Shown in pieces: positions 1 to 5,776 of a stretch of 6,382 bases of DNA. Below the pieces are notes generated by a model. That model had not been told where the DNA came from and made no database searches. It saw only the letters and a program-made list of their open reading frames with translations. The stretch comes from Thermotogae bacterium. Lineage in GTDB: Bacteria; Thermotogota; Thermotogae; Petrotogales; Kosmotogaceae. How positions within the stretch are numbered: the stretch's first letter is position 1; every line of letters begins with the position of its first letter. A program made the position numbers and the translations under genes. The stretch is taken from NCBI GenBank assembly GCA_003643975.1, contig QNAR01000103.1:1-6382 (forward strand), read 5' to 3'.

Positions 1-10
1 AAATATTGAA

Positions 11-120
11 CATAACTCACTTCTGGATATTCCAGCAACTCGAATCACGTTACTCGGTTCCCCGCCTCTTTACTCATAACTCATCATTCATAACTCATCA
101 CTCGGCTCTTGAATACTCAC
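11..120. repeat. Degenerate ACTCAT-type repeat stretch with a 13-bp direct repeat
   Basis: The 13-mer TCATAACTCATCA occurs exactly twice, at 74-86 and 88-100, one base apart. A partial copy, CATAACTCA, lies at 11-19. Further units of the form ACTC followed by A or G occur through the stretch (AACTCG, TTACTCGG, CACTCGG, ATACTCACC). No reading frame worth calling crosses it. It lies downstream of the last gene of the left-hand unit. It resembles the low-complexity intergenic repeats seen in many bacterial genomes. It lacks the spacer structure of a CRISPR array, and no transposase gene is attached. Function unknown. Confidence 0.6.
23..35. repeat. 13-bp palindrome CTGGA-TAT-TCCAG
   Basis: Two perfect 5-base arms (CTGGA and TCCAG) surround a 3-base centre. 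It could be an operator half-pair, a fragment of an interspersed repeat, or chance. No promoter is visible beside it, so no regulator can be assigned. Confidence 0.3.
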
Positions 121-126
121 CTACTA

Positions 127-168
127 TGTCAAGTCAACAAATCCCGGAGGGTTTGTGTTGTGCTGACA
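127..168 (-). other. Imperfect stem-loop downstream of the HExxxH gene
   Basis: The outer arms TGTCA (127-131) and TGACA (164-168) are complementary. Inside them CAA and AAA pair with TTG and TTT across bulges, and CCC (143-145) pairs with GGG (149-151) around a GGA loop. Its place, 27 bases past the stop of the preceding gene, would suit a transcript end. However, no T-run follows on the minus strand, so a classical intrinsic terminator is not supported. It could be an RNA 3'-end stabilising structure or part of the neighbouring repeat region. Confidence 0.25.
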
Positions 169-195
169 GATTATAGTGTGATGTTTGCGAGGCTG

Positions 196-1143
196 TCATT
201 CTCCACAAACGCTTTTAAGTAAATCTTTGGGTTTTTTTACCCCGTCATTGTACAACTTTTTATAAACTGAAATATAGTGTTTTGAGTTGAACTGCTTCAA
301 ATCATATGAAAGTTTTCTGTTCAAAACCAATGAATTTAGAAATTGGGAAAGACACTCGTAAGCACTATAAAATTCTGCCATTTTCTCTGACTCAATGGAG
401 GGAGACTTCAAAAATTCAAAAAGAGCATCGCTCAATATATGCGTCCCCACTTCATGACTTATAAAATCAAGTATAAAACCATTTTCTGATCCGGAGTAAA
501 AAACATTTCTGCTATATCCAAGGGAATTTGCATTAGGCCCTCCCTCAATAGCTGAAACAAGGATTATTTCATAACTTTCCGCCTTAAAGTCACTCCCGGT
601 TATTTGTTCCCACTTTTTTATAAGGTCCAACCTTTTCAATTTTTTGCTTAGTTCATCAGATTTTTCTTCCATTTGCGAAAGCTCGTAAGGCCATATCTGG
701 TTCTTATAAGTTGTGAAGTTGCCTATGTAAACCTCTTTTAGTTCTTCTATTCCTTCAACTTTTGTGCGCAATGTCTCGAACCATCTATCGTTGATTTCTG
801 GTAGCCATTTTCTTTTGGATATTCTCTCGCTGTATTCTTTTACAAAATCTTCAGACCTTCCATGAGCTGCTTTTTGGATTAAGTCAAAATATCTTTCGAA
901 ATCATTTTGGGAATTAAGTCCCAGATAAGCGGGAAAGAATATCATGTATTCCACAAGATCACCTGCATTACCATTTGCAAAGCTAAGGCTCTCTTTGAAT
1001 TTTTGAAGGATTTTTCGGTGCTTTCTGCTGATTGAACTCTCATATTTACGAGAATAACCGTTGTCATAGTTGATCTTCGATACCGATAGAAGGTGGAATA
1101 TGTAGTTGGGCCCTAATTCCGGGTTCAACTTGATCTCTTTCAC
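196..1143 (-). CDS. Putative HExxxH metallopeptidase-like protein, unnamed family
   Basis: I do not recognise a named family for this 315-residue protein. It begins with GTG, preceded by GGGAGG nine bases upstream, which supports this start. No signal peptide or membrane segment is visible, so a cytoplasmic location is likely. The first half is charged and helical. The C-terminal half has a conserved-looking core: a hydrophobic strand (YEIILVSA, 191-198), the Gly/Asn-rich GGPNANSLGYSRN (201-213), then FISHEVGTH (228-235), which gives H230, E231 and H235, and later E263 in SAYECLSQFL. HExxxH followed by a downstream Glu resembles the zinc sites of gluzincin-like peptidases, especially the DUF1704/MATCAP group, which uses HExxxH rather than HExxH. 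That link rests on motif only. The gene starts 34 bases after the PEPCK-like gene and is probably cotranscribed with it. Peptidase activity is inference. A non-catalytic metal-binding protein is possible. Confidence 0.75.
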   Translation of the reverse strand: MKEIKLNPELGPNYIFHLLSVSKINYDNGYSRKYESSISRKHRKILQKFKESLSFANGNAGDLVEYMIFFPAYLGLNSQNDFERYFDLIQKAAHGRSEDFVKEYSERISKRKWLPEINDRWFETLRTKVEGIEELKEVYIGNFTTYKNQIWPYELSQMEEKSDELSKKLKRLDLIKKWEQITGSDFKAESYEIILVSAIEGGPNANSLGYSRNVFYSGSENGFILDFISHEVGTHILSDALFEFLKSPSIESEKMAEFYSAYECLSQFLNSLVLNRKLSYDLKQFNSKHYISVYKKLYNDGVKKPKDLLKSVCGE

Positions 1144-1177
1144 CTTATCTTGCCTCCCAAAAATCAGTTTAATTAAC

Positions 1178-2833
1178 TCAGCGATCTATTTCAGCATACA
1201 GATGTTGTATCGAATCGTAAGCTTCTTGAGGTAGTTTGTTATAACCATCCTTTTCTTTTTCCAGAGAACGTATATAGTCCAGCCTGCTATGAAGCTGGCT
1301 TTTCAAAAGCTCAATATAATTTGCATCGTTAAAATCTGGGACAAATCCCTCAATTTCCATGATTTCAATTTCTTCAAAATCTCCCCACTTTTTGAATTTC
1401 GCAGTTTTGGTAACTATTGATTCGAGAATGCTGAGAGTAACATTCTTGGTAACCTTCTTGTTCAGGAAATGCCCTGTATTGAATATATAACAATCCACAT
1501 TTCTTTTGTCAAATAGATCTTTGAACCCCTGGTAGTCAATTGAAAGCGGATAGGTTCTGAAAGGATTAGCATAGGGCTCAAAAACCAGAGCATTGGGATC
1601 CGCACCCGGAGCAAGGCGCTCTGCTGAGGTTCTTTTAGTTGCCAACGTCGCGCCAAGTGCTGAAGCTAGGGCAGAATCGTTTATTTTCAACACAGGTGGA
1701 ATAGAAGGGTCTTTCATAAGCCATATTATGGCATTAACAGGTTCAGAGAATTTATTCACCCTGTTAGGGGACCACAAGCTGGATTTAATAGCTCGCCCAT
1801 TTCCATTTCTTATGTCTTCGGTCACAATTACAACTTTGCCTTCGCTATCAAGTGTTGCGCCTACATTCTGTACGCTAAGCAGGTATTTGTTGTCAGGAGA
1901 ATTCAGAGGATAATCCGCCATCTTATCAAAATAAGAAGGTTCAAGTGCGATGGAAGAGCCATTTGTCAGAGAGATGATGAAAGCATCGTCATGCAGGATG
2001 GTCACATCGTATTTACTTCCATGCTTTGCATGGGTAAGAGTGGATTTTCCCGAACCAGATAGTCCGAAAACTCCCACTACAAAGCTCTTATCGCCCAGGT
2101 TGTATCTTTTCTGTCCACCATGACATGATACATAGCCGTTTCTACTTGCGCAGCTCCAAGCAAGCGTCAATGTACCTTTTTTAAACTCTCCAAAATACCT
2201 CATTCCAAGTATGGCAGCCACGTTATGCTCTGGATCAAAAAAGGTCAGGCCAAAGGGATGGTCGGGATGGCTCCAATCGGGATCGGCGAAGACGAAAATA
2301 TCTCCTTCGTTTTTTAAGGGCTTCGAGCTATTATACAGTTCAGACCAACTATCTGTAAGAGGCTGGAAGTTCAGCAGCCAGTTGTACAGAGTATTTTCAT
2401 AACCCTCCGGGATGAGAAGATGGGCTTTTACGGAGAAATCTGTATCAAGTCCTATTATAGCCTGTGCATGGTACATCTTTTTGTATCTCGTATTATAAAC
2501 CGCTTCCCTGAGTTTTGCAGCATAGTCTTTCAAATCAAGCCCGGGTTCCCCAACGATCCTTCGCGCAGGTGCATAACGTCCGACAACCGCTCCATCATTA
2601 AATAAAAGCACTTTGCTTCCCGGTTCAAGGCCAAGTTTCTCTGGTTGAAAGACATCCAGATCGGTGACAATGGTTCCAGGCGAAACTGTTGCCAGTTTAT
2701 AGGCTTCTCTTCGTGAATTTACACCTACCACGTTATTTCGATAAAAGGCAGTTTCGATAATCGCTCTGAATTGTGAAAAAATCGGATTCTCCTTTGACAC
2801 TTCATTGCGATTTAATAACAACGTTGTCGCCAC
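1178..2833 (-). CDS. Divergent ATP-type phosphoenolpyruvate carboxykinase-family protein
   Basis: This 551-residue protein is about the length of bacterial ATP-dependent PEP carboxykinase (near 540), which interconverts oxaloacetate + ATP with PEP + CO2 + ADP in the cytoplasm. Family landmarks appear in order: GRYAPARR (85-92), matching the substrate-binding Arg segment TGRSPKDK; YFGEFKKG (213-220), with the metal-ligand Lys; SCHGG (236-240), with the metal-ligand His; the P-loop GLSGSGKST (257-265); HDDAF (281-285), with the metal-binding Asp; NGNGR (343-347), at the active-site Arg; and WLMKDPSIPPV (371-381), matching FLTADAFGVLPPV. NTG (452-454) is followed by KKVTKNVT at the nucleotide-binding end. 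The catalytic set thus looks intact, but LSGTGKTT has become LSGSGKST and the adenine-side segment is altered. Nucleotide (ATP, GTP or PPi) and substrate use may therefore differ from classical PckA. It starts with GTG, seven bases after GAGGGGG. It has its own promoter and leader hairpin. HPr kinase shares this P-loop fold but is much shorter. Confidence 0.85.
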   Translation of the reverse strand: MATTLLLNRNEVSKENPIFSQFRAIIETAFYRNNVVGVNSRREAYKLATVSPGTIVTDLDVFQPEKLGLEPGSKVLLFNDGAVVGRYAPARRIVGEPGLDLKDYAAKLREAVYNTRYKKMYHAQAIIGLDTDFSVKAHLLIPEGYENTLYNWLLNFQPLTDSWSELYNSSKPLKNEGDIFVFADPDWSHPDHPFGLTFFDPEHNVAAILGMRYFGEFKKGTLTLAWSCASRNGYVSCHGGQKRYNLGDKSFVVGVFGLSGSGKSTLTHAKHGSKYDVTILHDDAFIISLTNGSSIALEPSYFDKMADYPLNSPDNKYLLSVQNVGATLDSEGKVVIVTEDIRNGNGRAIKSSLWSPNRVNKFSEPVNAIIWLMKDPSIPPVLKINDSALASALGATLATKRTSAERLAPGADPNALVFEPYANPFRTYPLSIDYQGFKDLFDKRNVDCYIFNTGHFLNKKVTKNVTLSILESIVTKTAKFKKWGDFEEIEIMEIEGFVPDFNDANYIELLKSQLHSRLDYIRSLEKEKDGYNKLPQEAYDSIQHLYAEIDR

Positions 2834-2840
2834 TTTAAAT

Positions 2841-2847
2841 CCCCCTC
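2841..2847 (-). promoter_or_regulatory. Ribosome binding site deciding the GTG start of the PEPCK-like gene
   Basis: The minus strand reads GAGGGGG, then ATTTAAA (7 bases), then GTG. No in-frame ATG exists near this point, so the spacing supports the GTG at 2833-2831. The GGG of this site and the following ATTT are also complementary to the 3' arm of the upstream leader hairpin. Confidence 0.8.
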
Positions 2848-2861
2848 GCTTTTTTTAGTTA

Positions 2862-2900
2862 AAAGAAAAAGATGCGGGATTTGATCAATTCTTGCCCGCA
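2862..2900 (-). promoter_or_regulatory. Leader hairpin with U-rich tail: possible attenuator or RNA switch
   Basis: On the minus strand, TGCGGG (2900-2895) and CCCGCA (2878-2873) form a perfect 6-bp stem with a 16-base loop, followed directly by TCTTTTTCTTTT. That is the layout of an intrinsic terminator, placed between the candidate promoter and the PEPCK-like start codon. The 3' arm region AAATCCC (2882-2876) can instead pair over 7 bases with GGGATTT (2843-2837), which covers part of the ribosome binding site. The two pairings exclude each other. The loop also contains the DNA palindrome TTGATCAA (2881-2888), so a protein operator is an alternative. I see no match to a known riboswitch aptamer. 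Confidence 0.45.
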
Positions 2901-2937
2901 CACTCAGAACCCATGAGGATATTCACTTTTCATGGCG

Positions 2938-2946
2938 ATTATAGCA
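2938..2946 (-). promoter_or_regulatory. Extended -10 promoter for the PEPCK-like/HExxxH unit
   Basis: The minus strand reads TGCTATAAT, a perfect TATAAT box with the TGn extension, followed by DNA that would place the transcription start near 2931. No convincing -35 box lies 16-18 bases upstream, where an A/T tract is found instead. Extended -10 promoters often do without a good -35. The leader would be about 100 bases. This is a sequence match only. Confidence 0.55.
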
Positions 2947-3062
2947 CTATTAAAAAAAATGCATATTTCCTGTAATCATTCAAAAGAAGTAATAAGAAAG
3001 GACTATTTGAAAAGAGTTGGACTAAACTCTCTTTCCTTAAAGTATGCAGGTTTATACATAAG

Positions 3063-3087
3063 AAACGGCCACTAAATGTGGCCGTTT
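3063..3087 (-). terminator. Terminator hairpin ending the mannoside operon
   Basis: A perfect 10-bp inverted repeat, AAACGGCCAC and GTGGCCGTTT, surrounds a TAAAT loop. It begins 11 bases past the stop codon of the secreted GH130 gene. The T-run is short on both strands (GTTTCTTAT on the minus strand, GTTTTGT on the plus). It is symmetric and could end transcription in either direction, but no plus-strand gene approaches it here. Confidence 0.75.
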
Positions 3088-3098
3088 TGTAAGTCTCA

Positions 3099-4058
3099 CT
3101 AGTTTGCAAGATCAATCGCAGCTACACCAATGTACAAATCAGCAGCTCCGTAATAAAGAAGCAATTTCCCGTTGTACTCCACTGCCCCTTCTACAAAAAC
3201 TACGTTGGGAACCTGACCATATTTTTCCCACGAAAGCTCTGGCTCAAGCAGTGGCTTATCCGTTCTTTTCAACAATCTATCTGGTTTGTCCAAATCAAAG
3301 AGAGCTGCTCTTACCTTATAAATTCCTGAGTAGTCAGCACTGTTATAGAACAACAATATTCCTTCAGGGGTTATCAAAGGTGGGGGCCCTGGCTCAACAA
3401 GCCTGGCATCGAACTTATCAGGGCGTGGCCTGAGCACAGCATGTGGATTGACATTCCAGTTTTTCAAATCACTGGAAGTTGCGATGTATATCTGCGAATC
3501 GCCAAAATACATGTAATATTTTCCATTTATCTTCTGTGGAACAATAGCACCGGATTTAGACCAGCGGAAGCTCTTTATTATGGGACCAACCTTTGTCCAC
3601 TCTTTTAGGTCTTTGGAATAGGCAAGGCATAATCTCGCCTGGCTTCCGTCATAAGCCGTGTAAGTCATGATATACAAACCGTCTATTTCCACAATTCTCG
3701 GATCTTCGCATCCGCCCGGTATTTCATAGGGCGGTTCAGGTTTGATAATAGGTTCTGACTCTTTGACAAAATTCAAGCCATCTTCGCTCTTGGCCAAACC
3801 AATAGATGAGGTGCCATTCCACGAATTATGACCTGTCCAATCCTCCGCACGATAAAAGAGGTAAATTTCATCATCAACCCTTATCGCTGCTGGATTAAAG
3901 GTTGCCTTGCTCTGGAACCCAATCCCTTCGGGCAGTAATACGGGATAATCAGTAAGCCTCTTCAATTCATATACCTTATCAAAATACAGGTTTACACCAA
4001 AAAGGCTAAGCGAGAATGCAAAAAACAAAAGAAGCAAAATAGCTCTTTTGCTGTTCAT
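3099..4058 (-). CDS. Exported GH130 family glycosidase, probable beta-mannosidase (hydrolase type)
   Basis: This 319-residue five-bladed beta-propeller protein has an N-terminal signal peptide: K4-R5, then a hydrophobic stretch to about residue 20 (AILLLLFFAFSLSLFG), with no lipobox Cys. The mature enzyme should thus act outside the cytoplasm. GH130 landmarks are FNPAAIR (54-60), LFYRAED (67-73), CEDPR (117-121), the LFDLDKPDRLLKR block (253-265), VPNVVF (283-288) and YYGAAD (302-307). Where phosphorylases carry an FPEK...HR segment and KIGxGAPPIK, this protein has VPQK...FGD (around 173-187) and VEPGPPP (221-227), plus FVEG (288-291). Loss of the basic phosphate-binding residues and gain of Glu at these two places are the marks of the GH130 members shown to hydrolyse beta-1,2-mannosides. 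The exact linkage is inferred. The ATG follows GAGGG by 8 bases, inside the end of the preceding gene, which suggests translational coupling. An inverting hydrolase is likelier than a phosphorylase, because free phosphate is limited outside the cell. Confidence 0.85.
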   Translation of the reverse strand: MNSKRAILLLLFFAFSLSLFGVNLYFDKVYELKRLTDYPVLLPEGIGFQSKATFNPAAIRVDDEIYLFYRAEDWTGHNSWNGTSSIGLAKSEDGLNFVKESEPIIKPEPPYEIPGGCEDPRIVEIDGLYIMTYTAYDGSQARLCLAYSKDLKEWTKVGPIIKSFRWSKSGAIVPQKINGKYYMYFGDSQIYIATSSDLKNWNVNPHAVLRPRPDKFDARLVEPGPPPLITPEGILLFYNSADYSGIYKVRAALFDLDKPDRLLKRTDKPLLEPELSWEKYGQVPNVVFVEGAVEYNGKLLLYYGAADLYIGVAAIDLAN

Positions 4059-4062
4059 GACA

Positions 4063-4944
4063 TCATCCCTCTCTGACCCATTTCATGATTTCTTCCTTTG
4101 AAATGGTGGCAAGTGCTATGTGATTATCCGCCGCACCGTAATATATGTAATAATTTCCTTCATGCTCCACCATTGCATCGGAGAAGATAACATTTGGAAC
4201 TCCACCAAATATTTCCCACTCTTCTTCGGGCTCCAGCACGGGTTCTTCTGACCTTTTCAATACTTTGCTTGGATCGTTCAAATCGAGAAGCATAAAGCCC
4301 AATCTGTAGGTGGGTCTTGGGGTATTTTCTACACCGTGATAAAGAACCAGCCAGCCTTCATTGAGTTTTATCGGCGGTGCTCCAATGCCTATTTTAAGGT
4401 TATCCCAATAACCCTCTCTGGGCCCGGCAATGGCTACAAAATCTCCCCAATGTATCAGGTCATCCGAAAAGGCGAGGTACATATCTGGCTCAATTCTGTG
4501 GAACATCACATATCGGCCGTTCACTTTTTCAGGGAAGAGCGCTGCATCCTTGTTGTCTATATCAGGTATGATGACACCGTGACGTTCCCAGCGTATAAAA
4601 TCCGTTGTAGAAGCCATGGAGATTCTAACGCCGAGAGGCGAATAGGCTGTGTATTGCATATAGAACCTTCCATCGATCTCCGTTATTCTGGGATCTTCCA
4701 CACCGTATAATTCCCACTGACTACCGGGAGTAAAGACAGGTTTTTCCAATCTGTTGAACCTTATACCATCAGCGCTTACCGCATACCCAATTCTGGAAAC
4801 CATATCTTCTCCCTGTGCACGATAAAGCATGTGAAAAAGGCCATTTTTTTCGACAACAGCACAGTTAAATACGTATTTTGATTCCCAATGATGTTGGGGC
4901 ACTGGTGAAAGCAGTGGATTTAAAATACATCTTTGTAGTTTCAT
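4063..4944 (-). CDS. Cytoplasmic GH130 beta-mannoside phosphorylase
   Basis: This 293-residue GH130 beta-propeller protein lacks a signal peptide. Inverting phosphorylases of this family split beta-mannosides with phosphate to give alpha-mannose 1-phosphate. Motifs: LYRAQGED (40-47); VEDPR (82-86), with the Asp that acts as general acid in the family; NKDAALFPEK (131-140); HR (149-150); KIGIGAPPIK (184-193); LYHGV (201-205); and a C-terminal VPNVIF (249-254) and YYGAADNHIALAT (268-280). The Arg, Lys and His residues that bind phosphate in known phosphorylases appear to be present. The short form resembles the beta-1,2-mannobiose and oligomannan phosphorylases of Thermoanaerobacter, but linkage cannot be fixed by reading. 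I place the start at the ATG at 4944. An in-frame TTG six bases earlier lies only one base from the AGGAGG site, whereas the ATG is seven bases away. The gene follows the MalG-type gene by 13 bases, so a role after uptake fits. Confidence 0.88.
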   Translation of the reverse strand: MKLQRCILNPLLSPVPQHHWESKYVFNCAVVEKNGLFHMLYRAQGEDMVSRIGYAVSADGIRFNRLEKPVFTPGSQWELYGVEDPRITEIDGRFYMQYTAYSPLGVRISMASTTDFIRWERHGVIIPDIDNKDAALFPEKVNGRYVMFHRIEPDMYLAFSDDLIHWGDFVAIAGPREGYWDNLKIGIGAPPIKLNEGWLVLYHGVENTPRPTYRLGFMLLDLNDPSKVLKRSEEPVLEPEEEWEIFGGVPNVIFSDAMVEHEGNYYIYYGAADNHIALATISKEEIMKWVREG

Positions 4945-4951
4945 TTGCAAG

Positions 4952-4957
4952 CCTCCT
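4952..4957 (-). promoter_or_regulatory. Ribosome binding site setting the start of the cytoplasmic GH130 gene
   Basis: The minus strand reads TAAAGGAGGCTTGCAAATG. The AGGAGG abuts the TAA stop of the permease gene, sits one base from an in-frame TTG and seven from ATG. The spacing selects the ATG and trims two residues from the longest frame. Confidence 0.8.
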
Positions 4958-5776
4958 TTATTTCAGCGACATGGATATGCCTTGTAAGAAATATTTCCTG
5001 AATATCAAAAAAATCAAAACCATGGGTAATGTCTGTATAACCGATCCCGCCAATATTGGGCCAACATAACTCCCGTATTCTTTGTTGAAACTTGCCAGAA
5101 GCACAGACAAAGGCATTTTATTGTAATCTCTGATCACTATCAAAGGCCACATGAAGTTATCCCAGATCCCTATAAAAGTAAACATACCAACTATTGATGC
5201 GGTGCTCCGGGAAAGCGGGATCATCAATTTTAATATAACCCAGAAATCGCTAGCACCATCCATTTTAGCAGCTTCTATATATTCATTGGGAACAGACTTG
5301 TAAGATTGGGTAAACATAAATATCCCCCAGGCTGACATGAGGCCAGGAACTATCACTGCCGAAAGAGTATTCAAAAGCCCCAGTGCCCTCATAAGAACAT
5401 ACAATGGAACGATGAACATGAATCCTGGAAAGAGCATCTGGAAAATGATGAAGTTAAAAAGAGCTTTTCTACCCTTGAAATTTATCTTAGACAGAGCATA
5501 ACCAATAAAAGCCGATGTTATGATAACCGCGAAGGTTACAGTCATTGAAATAAAAATACTGTTAAAAAGCGCTCTTACAAAGGGCCTCTGCATCGATTCA
5601 GCTGACTTCAAAATGAAGCTGTAATGTTCCATTGTAAAGTGACTAGGCCAAAATTTTGTGAAAATTTCAGATGAAGGCTTGAAAGAGGACATGAACATCC
5701 AGATATATGGATATATCCAAAGTAAAGAAGCAGCAAATAGAATGATATACAATAAAAGCATCCAGAATTTTTTCAT
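4958..5776 (-). CDS. Sugar ABC transporter permease, MalG-type (CUT1)
   Basis: This 272-residue inner-membrane protein is one half of the translocation channel of a carbohydrate importer. It has a short cytoplasmic start (MKKFW), a first membrane helix (about 6-30), then five more hydrophobic segments at roughly 72-96, 106-128, 135-157, 192-213 and 240-259. The EAA loop that contacts the ATPase is EAAKMDGASDFWVILKLMIP (168-187). The C-terminus (RKYFLQGISMSLK) is typical of MalG. The length matches the family. The frame stays open for 91 residues further upstream, but that stretch lies over the MalF-type gene, is not permease-like, and lacks a good ribosome site. The ATG at 5776 has GAGGTGAG about six bases upstream. 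That ATG shares four bases with the preceding stop (ATGA), which indicates coupled translation with its partner. Given the GH130 genes downstream, the cargo is probably a mannose-containing oligosaccharide; the sequence does not prove this. Confidence 0.93.
   Translation of the reverse strand: MKKFWMLLLYIILFAASLLWIYPYIWMFMSSFKPSSEIFTKFWPSHFTMEHYSFILKSAESMQRPFVRALFNSIFISMTVTFAVIITSAFIGYALSKINFKGRKALFNFIIFQMLFPGFMFIVPLYVLMRALGLLNTLSAVIVPGLMSAWGIFMFTQSYKSVPNEYIEAAKMDGASDFWVILKLMIPLSRSTASIVGMFTFIGIWDNFMWPLIVIRDYNKMPLSVLLASFNKEYGSYVGPILAGSVIQTLPMVLIFLIFRKYFLQGISMSLK

Noticed and set aside
74..100. CRISPR array
   Set aside because: There are only two adjacent 13-base copies, no unique spacers of normal length, and no cas genes.
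1593..1913. Plus-strand open frames inside the PEPCK-like, GH130 and permease genes
   Set aside because: They run opposite to well-supported genes, have no recognisable domains, and follow from the codon use of the real genes.
1178..2833. HPr kinase/phosphorylase
   Set aside because: It shares the P-loop fold with PEPCK, but the 551-residue length and the ordered PEPCK landmarks on both sides of the P-loop fit PEPCK better.
2862..2900. A known riboswitch class in the leader
   Set aside because: The element is short, and I could not match its loops to a known aptamer core. Only the hairpin and alternative pairing are supported.
3011..3034. Small hairpin AGAGTT/AACTCT as a terminator
   Set aside because: The 6-bp A/T-rich stem with a short T-run is weak, and the stronger 10-bp hairpin at 3063-3087 already closes the operon.
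4945..4950. TTG start for the cytoplasmic GH130 gene
   Set aside because: It lies only one base from AGGAGG. The ATG two codons later has a normal seven-base spacing.
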